NCBI GenBank assembly: GCA_037176885.1
Contig: JAWWNJ010000003.1
Span: forward strand, 124,001-188,000
Direction of reading: 5' to 3'
From: Favolaschia claudopus
Lineage: Eukaryota; Basidiomycota; Agaricomycetes; Agaricales; Mycenaceae
DNA length: 64,000 nt
Part shown: in pieces, positions 44,594-53,531 of the stretch
How positions within the stretch are numbered: the first letter of the stretch is position 1
How the letters are laid out: the number at the start of each line of letters is the position of its first letter
Translations under genes and position numbers: made by a program
The notes under the pieces: model-generated
Seen by the model: only the letters and a program-made list of their open reading frames with translations
Databases searched by the model: none
Told to the model about the DNA's origin: nothing

Positions 44594-44620
44594 TATTATA
44601 TATATATATATATATATAAA
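44594..44620. repeat. (TA)n microsatellite
   Basis: About 12 consecutive TA units, placed exactly at the left edge of the element fragment starting at 44620. Confidence 0.9.
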
Positions 44621-45277
44621 TATGAGTAGACTAGATGAAGTATGGCTCCAAGACTCAATTAAGGTCATTCACGGTAGCTTTTGCTTCCTTCTTCTCCTTT
44701 TTCTCTTCATTTTTGCCCATTTTGCATCTTCACCGGAAAAAAACTTCGTAGAACTTGATTCTCTTTGGGAACCTTACCTTTTTATACCTCTCAGTGGAAA
44801 GGTCAACGTGGTGTAGGTGAGCAATGAAGTTAATATGAAAATTCCTTTTTCGGCCCACTTTCTCTACTATTATGGCCAAAACTGTATTGTACAGTTGACT
44901 TCGTTCTTTTTAATACACCCTTTTTAACCCTCTGAATGAAAAAGGGGGAAAAATCGCGGAGAAAAACGAAGAGAAACCAAAGAGCCACGAAAAAAAAAGG
45001 GAAGAAAAAAGGGAGGAAAAATGCATCCAAAAAGGCTACTGTGAACGACCCTATTAAGGTAATGTCAATTGGCTTCTCACAGAGCAGAAGGGAGCCCTCC
45101 GCGTGGCATTTGTGACCAAAACCTCACTATCTTTTTCCTTGCCTCATCGCTAGTGATTTGAAAGGGGCAGACACAATGCTCTAGTGGACACTAGAAAAAA
45201 CTCAATTTTCTACGCTTTGCTGTTGTACAGAAAATGCGGAAATAGAAAGTGGCTATCCAAGGAACCCTACTACACTG
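44620..45277. mobile_element. 5'-truncated copy of the 37505-38247 element
   Basis: It starts with ATATGAGTAGACTAGATGAAGT. It has an extra roughly 400 bp of AG/CT-rich DNA (about 44660-45058), then resumes the element (GTCAATTGGCTTCT) and ends GGAACCCTACTACACTG. TA follows at 45278-45279, eleven bases from the Ras pseudogene's stop codon. Confidence 0.8.
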
Positions 45278-45288
45278 TAAAAGAGACT

Positions 45289-46263
45289 CTACAAGATAAT
45301 ACATCCCCGGTTCTTCGATGCGACTCCTGGTTTTGAATTTCTGGTTTGTCGTAGTGCTCGGACGAGGTTAGCGAAGACCCGCTCGACGTTTTGAGTCGTT
45401 TTCACGGAAGTCTCCATAAAGTCACAACCAAACTGCTGCGCAAGCGCGGCGCCTTCCTCTTTCGATACCTCGCGCTCGGAGAGTTTGTCGGCTTTATTCC
45501 CGGCCAGCATAAGGATGGGGTTTCCCGTTTTTACCTGTCTCGCTGCTTCGCGGAAAAGCTCGAGGCGGTCGAAGCTTGACCGCGATGCGATTGAATAGAC
45601 TAGGATGAACCCCTGGCCCTCTCTGATCGCGGATGTTTGAGCTAGGGTATCATAGAGCGAATATGAAAATCACTGACCGCACCCATTGATCCCGCAAAGC
45701 CCCATACTCCTCTAAGGAAAGCCTCATTAAATTTCATTGAATCGACACTGAAGTGGAAATAGGTGGTACCCTGACCGGCAGTATCAATGTGTTAGAATAC
45801 GTACTTTGTTTCGGCGTGCTAGAGTATTGATGTACACTCGCGTATCAATATACTCGTCGCTTCTTGCCCTCTGCGTCCATCTGTGTCTGAGTCGAGCCAG
45901 CATACTGGTCTCACCCTTCCCCTCTCCTCCTACTTTTCACACAATGACTTCCACAAAACACATGCTATTGTCGAGAACAAACTACTTGCGGTATGCGTCT
46001 TCTATCGTTGGATCGTAAGTCTGCAGCAGTGCTCTCTGAGTGGCAAGCATTCCGATAATGAAAACACAATACTTCTGCGATATTAAATCAGCGAATGCAC
46101 CCAGCGAAAGATAACCGGGAACTGACCGACGAAACAGTTAAGTGTAAACTGAAGGGATTGCGAGTCAGACGACATGGATCCGGGAGATTTGTGCTGACCT
46201 GAACGGCTAACGCGGTTTTACCGACACCACCATCACCAAGGAGGCTATTGTCCATTGATCCAT
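45289..46263 (-). pseudogene. Ras-family small GTPase, inactivated
   Basis: Exons on the minus strand reconstruct a Ras protein: ATG at 46263, P-loop LGDGGVGKTALAVQ (exon 46263-46199), FTLNCFV (46148-46127), switch I TYDPTIEDAYRK (from 46020), CFVEVI, DTAGQ (about 45765), the switch II continuation EEYGALRDQWVR, then a long last exon with GFILVYSIASR, GNKADK and ETSVK and a C-terminal CAAX box CIIL for prenylation. Introns are GT..AG, about 50-120 bp. Two lesions silence it: one missing base between the start codon and the P-loop, and an in-frame TAG where a Gln codon follows AYRK. Family and domain order are unmistakable; the paralogue is uncertain. A TIR element sits just beyond the stop. 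Confidence 0.9.
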
Positions 46264-46491
46264 TTTTTTGCTTGATGTCTCGCTGATGGACCGAAACAGT
46301 TATAAGAGACGGAAGGTTCAAGGTAGTCAATTCGGAGAGAGAGGTGGGAGGCAGGAATAGGAGGGTCGTCCTGACGTTTGCTGACAGGGTAACGTCTTGA
46401 TAAGTAATTGACTTGTGATTGTCATCCAATCGGCCACGCTGGTTTTGTTTTACAGCATACAGAGGCATCACATCTCTGGACCTGACCCTTG

Positions 46492-46690
46492 TCTCGTACA
46501 CATCATGACAGGGCTTCCAAATTGGGATGTCATGAGGGGTCCTGTGTACGAGACCTGACCCACTATCAACGGCGCGGTTCCGGTGTGTGTTGGATCAAAT
46601 TCCTTTGAAAGGGAGTAACCGAAAAGAGTTACTCCCTCTTTTGGAAAAAAAGGGTTGGGAGTAAACGGAAAAGGAAATTTGATGATATAT
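46492..46690. repeat. Inverted repeat and a dispersed repeat
   Basis: GTCTCGTACACA..ATGACA (about 46492-46510) pairs with TGTCAT..TGTGTACGAGAC (about 46529-46552). Next to it GGCGCGGTTC.GGTGTGTGTT (from 46572) introduces a block also found at 48545-48680 in diverged form. Confidence 0.55.
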
Positions 46691-47056
46691 CTGTCAAAGT
46701 GTGACCGAATAAGGGAATTATGATCCCAACATGCCGTGACTTGATCATGGTTGTAAAACACAGAATTGCCTTGCATCCATCTGTTAAGGATACGGTCGAT
46801 CCGCGGGTTCGTCGTGGAAATCCGCAAGCGAAGGGTGATGCCAAAATACAGTAGCGTTCCGGTTTACTGTATTTCTCCAGCAGAGAAGTAGACTAGTAGC
46901 GTCAAGCTTTACTAGTTACTTGAGAATAGATTGTTGAATAGAAGTGTTTGCACACAAAAGTGGGTTGAATGTAAGATACTATTCAACGGAAGTATCTACG
47001 ACTTCTTATTCACGGTCTTTTCAAAAAACTGATCATTTTCTTTACTGCTCCAGATC

Positions 47057-47855
47057 TCAATGCACACATATGGGCCATATACTGTAAAATTATTATTGTT
47101 GACTTGTTGGAAAAAATTGAGTACAACTTGTACTTTTTGACGACAACTTGGTGAGTGAGTGACAACTTTGTTTCGCATCGGTCCAAATTAGCTACAATCT
47201 CAATTTTTTCAGGGCAACAACTTTTTTTTGCATTCAACTTGGGTCCAACATGTTCCTGAGGTCCACAATTCCGTGCACGACAAGTTCCACATTCACCACA
47301 TACAACCTCTGTCCCGATCCGAAGGAAATTGATCTCGGGACACCTGATTATCAATGCGGAAGGTGGGCATCAGTCCCGGCAATCAGGCTTCAATCAGGCT
47401 TGAATGACCTCCCCAAGGGTCCCTTGCCTGTTGCCGAACAATGGAATATCTTCAGTTGTGCACATGCTTTGCCTTGCAAAAATCTGCGACTTGCTTAGGG
47501 ACATTTGTGGAGAACTGAAGGCATTGACTGGTAAACGAAAATGCTCAGATGTGTGATGGGATCATTGATGGGAAGCGAGAGGCATCGTCGGCAAGCTCAA
47601 TTTACTTTGACATTGCAACTGAAAATTTATGCTAAGATGATAGATGTGAACAGGGTATTTTCAAGTTGGGACTGCATAGAGTTGCACTCTGTAAAAGTTG
47701 TATCTCAAAAAGTTGTCATCAACCTGAAAAAGTTGTGTCCATTGAAAGTTGTCACTAAATCCTTCACCCAAACTGAAAGTTGTCACTTATTTCTTGCCAA
47801 AATCACGAAGTTGTCGAAATTGAATTTTTATACAGTATATGTGCCATACACACAC
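47057..47855. mobile_element. Inverted-repeat element with clustered AAGTTGT motifs
   Basis: The ends share ..CATATACTGTA inverted (47070-47090 and 47828-47850). Just inside the left end about seven ACAACTT motifs lie within 47100-47240. Inside the right end about seven AAGTTGT motifs lie within 47690-47815, in opposite orientation. Clustered, oppositely oriented subterminal motifs are typical transposase-binding sites of hAT- or Mutator-type elements. The short open frames inside are not recognised. Exact edges and target duplication are unresolved. Confidence 0.6.
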
Positions 47856-47919
47856 AAAGAACAAACAGAGTTGGGCATTGGTTGGGCAGCCCAAGTGGGC
47901 CATTTCAAATTTGGGTAAG

Positions 47920-49690
47920 GCAGCTTTGAGCCTCTGAGCTGAAGAAAAGGGCTCATGATAGAAAGGAAGGATGCTGGTTGAGTGCCATGTCGCAAGACTT
48001 TCATAGGTGTGCATTCCATGCTGCACACAATGCCTCAACAGCAAGTACAATCTTATCTTTGACAGTAACATGTAACGTGACTCGGAATTGCCAAATCCGG
48101 TGCGATTTCCCAGGCAAAGAGAGGCAGATTTCTCAGAAACCGCTCGTGGAAATTTCTTTATTTTATTAGAATCATAACCTACTCAACGAAAGGAGTCGAT
48201 TGCGCTATGTCCGAGGTTTTTCCCATCAATTTCGAGGTTACGGCCAAATTTTCGGCTATCATTTCATAATTTTTCGTTTTTTTTGACAATCGGCTCGTGC
48301 AAAACTGTTCTTTGGATGCTTAGCGACTGTTTTACACATAAATCTACATAGAAGAGCTGAAGCTGTGATAGCTTTTGTGCCTTCTTTTTCGGTGATCAAC
48401 GGCCCAGCGACTGCACCATGTAGGTAACTGGGGGTGCCATAGGGTCCGATATAACTGCACAGGTATATCATAGAAAGCTGCCATATGTGAGTAAGGGGGA
48501 AGCAGCCCATCGAAGTCTGAAAATATCCGATGCAGGTCCATGTGGGCGCGGTTCTGGTGTGTGTTGCATCAAATTTCCTTAAAAGTCAGCAACCCGTTTA
48601 GGTTGCTGCCTTTTGTGGAAGCAACCAGAAAAGGTAGGAGCTGTCAATTTGCAACCAGAAAAGGGAATTATTGATGGTGGCTGAGCATTATGTAAGACTG
48701 GTTCAACTCACAAAACAGCCCAATTCCCATCCATTTTGAAGCATCCTGAAAAGATCTGCACCTCATCTAAAGGCTACAGTAGCGTGAGATGTATGGGGGC
48801 CTTTGCTGATTTTTCTTAGCTTTCAAATGTCTGGTATATCGAGATTTGGGATAATTTCGAGAGAATTTCGTTCTGCCTGGTTGAAAGCAAACAGAGAGCT
48901 CTTGTAAGCAGAATAAAGCAAGCTCAAGCTGTAGAAGGTACTCAAGATACCTTGAAGCTACATTGAACAGCCAATAGGTACACTAAAACCAACCACAACA
49001 GAACCTGTAAATGGAGCTTAATCCACCACTTCACATAATCGGTTCGGATGCTTGTGTAGAAGAGTCTAGCTATCTACCTAAGCTGCAAGCTCAACAAGAT
49101 ATGATCTGCGACACAATTATCTCATCTATCTGGGGTTCGAAGTAACCATTATTATTATTGCCAGGGTTTGATTGTGTTTGTGTGCTGACCGTGCAGAGTA
49201 CAGATACCTCCCTGGGTATATACTACGAATGAAGAGGAGTACTATCAAGGCTTGGTTCAATTCAACTGCGCTGGATGTTTTAGATATTTCCATCCAAAAT
49301 CTCACTATGAATCGTAAGTATTGCGGTCTTGACCGTCGTGTTTTTTGTGTTTGATTATAGCAGAGGTACCACAGGTATTCAGCTGTATCTCTGACAATAG
49401 AGTACCCCGAATACCAAACCTCTGCAGGGAATTCGTGCTGCATTCGAACAAATCAGCGCTTAGAATGTTATTCTGCCGGCCGCCGCTTCTATCTCGGGCC
49501 GGGTCCCCGGCACCCCCGACATCCCAGCACCAAGTCAGCATTTAACGAAGAGGGCTTTGCGGCGCAGCCGCGAAATTTACGACCAAAGTACATCCAGAAT
49601 GCTTGAAATTCTCCCCTTTCCCTTTCCTTCTCTTTCCTTTTTTGGACATTTTTTTGCAATTCTTTTGGGCAGCAACACACACCGTGACCG
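47920..49690. other. No recognisable gene
   Basis: A block at 48545-48680 resembles 46572-46690. Minus-strand frames at 48510-48259 and 49443-49126 are not recognised. A GT..AG pair near 49312-49367 might be an intron of a lost gene. Confidence 0.35.
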
Positions 49691-49899
49691 AGCCGCTCGT
49701 CGCGCGCGGTCCTTAGCACAATTTCGAGGTTGGGTACCTTGTATATTTGACTATACCTTCAGCCAATGAGAGTTCGTTGTCCAAAGGTGCATAATTGTTT
49801 TGAATTGAAGCAATTTCCAGCGTCAACTTCGGCTCAGATGTGCGATGGCGTCAGATTTTCGGGTCGGATTTTCTTCGTGTGTGTATGGCTCAAGATATA

Positions 49900-50279
49900 C
49901 AGTTGCGGCGAAATCAATTTACTTACCAAATATGGAAATTCCCATCAAAGCCGCCCTACTGCACAGAAAAACGACTCACTGGTCGGTGGAAATAGGATAG
50001 ACGGGATGTATTTCTTGTGTAGAATAGGTCTACCCACAAAAACAAGCCGAATCTGTCATGCTTCTCACAGGTTTTGGCTGAAATTTCCCGGACAAGCTCG
50101 CCGGCCAGCTCGGCAAAATCCATACAAAAACACAGACTTTTCTACACCAAACATACCGGCTTGAGGCTCTCAACATTTTTGTCCATATGCCGCTTGAGAA
50201 ACCCATTCATATCCAAGAAAAAGACGGGGATTGATCGGAATTTCCATATTTGGTAAGTAAATTGATTTCGCCGCAACTG
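49900..50279. mobile_element. 380-bp TA-flanked element nested in family A
   Basis: Arms CAGTTGCGGCGAAATCAATT and its complement (about 43 bp). TA flanks at 49898-49899 and 50280-50281. The uninterrupted relative reads GATATAGATGAC at this point, confirming the insertion and the TA duplication. Confidence 0.92.
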
Positions 50280-50396
50280 TAGATGACTAAGTACTAAGAA
50301 TAGACTTGCAAAACCAAATTTGAACCAGTCTTACCAGCCACCAAACGAGCCGCCAGACAGCATAGCCGCTCCAATCCGCATGCCATTAGAGCCGCC

Positions 50397-51228
50397 TAGC
50401 GCTGTGTAGGAATCAACGTGTTATATAACAGGTACTTTATAACACTGTTATTAACATGTAAATTACATTTCTCACAATTGAGGTCCAGAAACACCTGTTA
50501 TTTATGTGTTAGGAAGGGGCCCCTGCGGTGCCTTAGACACCACTTTTGCAGCTTAATTTCGCCCTTGGGATGCTGAGAATTGAGTCAAAAATCACTCTCC
50601 TCTGCCCGGAGGGCGTTGAAGGCGAATCTGAGGCAAATTTCAAGAAATCGAGACTTTGCGCAGAGCCACCGGTAGCCACCCAGTGGCTCTCACGGCATGC
50701 GCTGTGGAGCGGCTACGGCATATGGTGGCTCGTTTGGTGGCTCGTCGCCCGCGTTGCAGGTGGGGCTTCAAGTATCTACATGGTACCTCTGTGACTATAC
50801 CTCAATGTAGTGAGGTGTCGTGGTTAGGTTACCAGTTTCCCGCTTTATTTGCTGCGGTTTTGGCCGGTTCTTGCAAAACCGACGGTTGGCGTGGAACCTT
50901 GGTGTGCTTCCTGGGGGTTTGGGAGCCTAGCGCTTCGAGGTCATCCAGGGGGATGAAAAAATGCCGAAGAAAATGAATTTCAAGTTGTTCTTCCAGCCAC
51001 CGAATGAGCCACCATAGCGCGTAGCCGCTCCACAGCGCATGCCGTGAGAGCCACCGAGTGGCTACCGGTGGCTCCGCGCAAAGTCTCTAATCAGCTGAAA
51101 ATCAGGCGGAAAAAAAATTCTGGGTGGGCTTACGTCATGTTAGAAACCATGCCCATGTTAAATAACCAGGGGGGTGGTTTGAATCTCACATTTCTCACAG
51201 CCCAGATTTTGATTCCAACACAGCGCTA
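50397..51228. mobile_element. 832-bp hAT-like element nested in family A
   Basis: Termini TAGCGCTGTGT and ACACAGCGCTA. The 8-bp duplication GAGCCGCC lies at 50389-50396 and 51229-51236, and the relative at 9634 shows the single-copy site. It contains a further element at 50650-51087. There is no transposase. Confidence 0.9.
50650..51087. mobile_element. 438-bp element (family B) nested in the hAT-like element
   Basis: Ends GAGACTTTGCGC and GCGCAAAGTCTC with arms of about 65 bp rich in GCCACC/GGTGGC. TA follows on the right (51088-51089), but the left flank reads TC, perhaps mutated. Family B tips resemble family A (GAGAGTTTGCGG) and the 54921 element (GAGACTTTGCGG). Confidence 0.85.
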
Positions 51229-51275
51229 GAGCCGCCAGGTGGCTTCTGGCGGCTCACCGCAAACTCTCTATTACC

Positions 51276-53463
51276 TCAAACTCCACCATGACGGGCTTTC
51301 GTCTTAGGGCTGGGACTGGTACCTGGATCCTTCTTGGCAATCGGCGCTACTCTTCGTTTGCGCGGGCTCGAACTACCGGCAACTGAGGCAGGAACCAGCA
51401 CCCGGAGAGATTCAATGTCTGCTGTGTATGTGTCGCGCTTGTCCCTGCCGATTTTCCAGTGGGACAAGGTGAGCGTGGCGCGGACCACTGCGCCGGATAG
51501 CTTCGACATGTAGTGAGCGGGAGAAATCAGGTGGCCGTCGACGTCGTAGGCTCTAGTCGGAATCACTTGATGGCTGTTCTCCATGCCTTCAAGTGCTTCC
51601 TTTGCAGCGGCATTCTTCACGGGCCAGTCCTGCAGGACGAATAGCTCTATGATACTCGGGTCGTCAGCCCAGTGTTCGCCCTTAAGCCTTAAACTTGGGT
51701 CGAGCTGAGCCTTAAGGCTTATTAAGCCTTACGCCTTAATAACCCTTAAGCACTTAAAGCCTTAATTTCTTTATTTGGAAGGTAGTTCCCACCACCAAGA
51801 CGCCTTGTATTTTTGGGGATTAATTAAACTCGTTCACAGCCTCTTCATAATCCTCGCATAGCGCAGCATAACGTGCGGTAGCGTGTGTAACCGATGCTAG
51901 ATTGGATGAGGAGGGTTCTGATAGAGCTTCCTGTTCATCTTCTTTGTCGTAGTACTCGTCGTCGTCGTCGGAGTCGTAGTCGTCTCCGCGAGGGCTTTTA
52001 ATTTTGGCAGAGACTACGCCCAGTAGGGCAAGGTTGAGATGTCTCAATGGCGTAGGTTTGGGAGCGGGAATGTGATGGAGTTGATTGCAGATGGCAGCCG
52101 CCTCTTGGAAACCAAGCTCCACCAGCGAGTCCATGTCTGCGTCCGAGAGTTTGACCTCTGCTAGCTGTCGGTCTTCAGCTGTGAGTGGGGAAGCATCAAA
52201 ATCAAGAACATAGCCAAGGCGAGCATTTCGCTCGCGCTTCTCCTTGAAGGAACCAGACAACAGAATCTGCTGGCGCACCATAACATGTTGAACAAGCTTG
52301 ACAAACTCCGCCCAGGTAAAATTAGGGAGCATCATCCGGGCAAACCCAAAAAAGTGCTCGACAAATTCGGTGCCGAGTAACCAAGGACAGAATGGTTGGT
52401 TTGGATATCGACGTGCATAGATGATGATCAAGAGAAGCATACTGTCGCACAGTCGATTGAAGATGTGGAAGCTGGGAGCCGTAATGAAGGAGCGAGCCGT
52501 TGTGTAAAGGTCTCCATATCTGTTATGCATCTGTTCGATATGTGCGCGCCAAAAATGAAGGAAGAAGCGTGCTCTGACGACTGCCAGAACACGATTTGCG
52601 ACTGTCATGGTGCGATTGAGCCACGCGTCAAACATAACCCCTGTTTAACTGATCAGATGGATCGCGCCAGACAGTACAAGATTTTACAAATTTAGATACT
52701 TGCCCATAACGAAGAGATAAACGAAAAGTCCTCCGAAACCTTCGCGTATTGTTGCCGTCTCGCCTTCATCATGATCGGTGGTTCCGCTTGGCACTGGCGC
52801 TGTCGAGCCGAAAAAGGAGGTGATGGAATTCGCACCCGTTGCCTAATTGAATCAGTAATTTACTTTGTAGCCACATTAGATGACTCACCACTGGCGCCAT
52901 GGCTTTTTTGACCGCTCGGGTTCGTACCACCGTCGTACCGGTAATTTGAGGGCACTTCGACTCGTGCTGGTTCCAATTATCGGGTTTGTATTTGCGTGTC
53001 GCGTCGAGCTTCACCCAGGATTTGCATTTGTCGCATTGGGCGCGGTGCGGCTCTAATTTGGCGATATATTCGTTTGCCTCGAGAGTTGCCTTACGTGTCT
53101 CTTCTGAAGTCAGACGGCGAGGTTTTGGGTCCTTTTTCTGCCGTTTTGCAGTGCTCTTGGTTTCTTTGTTCGGGGGCTTGGAGGATAATGACACATCCTC
53201 TTCCCGTTTTCGTTTCGAGTTGGAGAAGATGAGAAACAGTTTGTTGAATGAATAACCCGTCTTTACCTTGACATCTCGACGGGTTCTATCCTGTACAGAG
53301 TCAATGGTACTTCACAGATCGAATAGAAAACATACTCAATGTCGGAGCTACTGTCAATCTCCATGGTCGAGTCCGTACAGCCAGAGGGCAACAGTGAAGC
53401 CTCTGTGGTCGGAAAAGGCTCATTGACGACATTATTGATTATTTCCTCCACGGCGTTGGCCAT
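51276..53463 (-). pseudogene. Transposase-like gene with N-terminal zinc finger, internally deleted
   Basis: Minus-strand exons: a start at 53463 (MANAVEEIINNVVNEPF), a small exon, then 53194-52900 with a putative zinc finger (CDKCKSWVKL ... HESKC), a short linker (GANSITSFFGSTAPVPSG), then after an intron 52640-51820 with GTEFVEHFFGFARMMLPNF followed by VKLVQHVMVRQQILLSGSF, and an acidic tail. A last block 51670-51276 (HWADDPSIIELFVLQDWPV) is separated by a roughly 140-bp CTTAAG-rich insertion. The E-FFG-R pattern resembles the C-terminal catalytic part of P-element-like transposases. The central region, where other catalytic residues should lie, is missing. I recall similar proteins in mushrooms; the superfamily is inference. 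Confidence 0.6.
51674..51815. repeat. CCTTAAG/CTTAAGG-rich insertion
   Basis: About ten CTTAA-type motifs in 100 bp separate two coding blocks of the transposase-like gene. A similar tract lies at 29073-29150. It is probably a small element or its remnant; no clear ends were found. Confidence 0.5.
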
Positions 53464-53531
53464 TGGAACGTCTTGCAGGGATGAATTTGACTGCGGAGGT
53501 GCGTGAAGTAACCTGAAGAGAGAGATATTAG

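Larger units (their letters stand above)
49697..51268. mobile_element. Family A MITE interrupted by nested elements
   Basis: From GAGCCGCTCGTCGCGCGCGG (49699) on, the sequence follows the 9634-10082 element and ends with CCGCAAACTCTC and TA (51269-51270). The left tip is missing. It holds a 380-bp element (49900-50279) and an 832-bp hAT-like element (50397-51228). The right end lies 8 bp from the stop codon of the transposase-like gene at 51276. Confidence 0.88.

Noticed and set aside
44379..44816. A 145-residue membrane-like protein
   Set aside because: The frame runs through a TA microsatellite and into a transposon fragment; its hydrophobic stretches come from T-rich repeats.
50817..50940. 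tRNA-like sequence near 50.8 kb
   Set aside because: No consistent acceptor stem or TPsiC arm could be drawn; the region lies inside a MITE.
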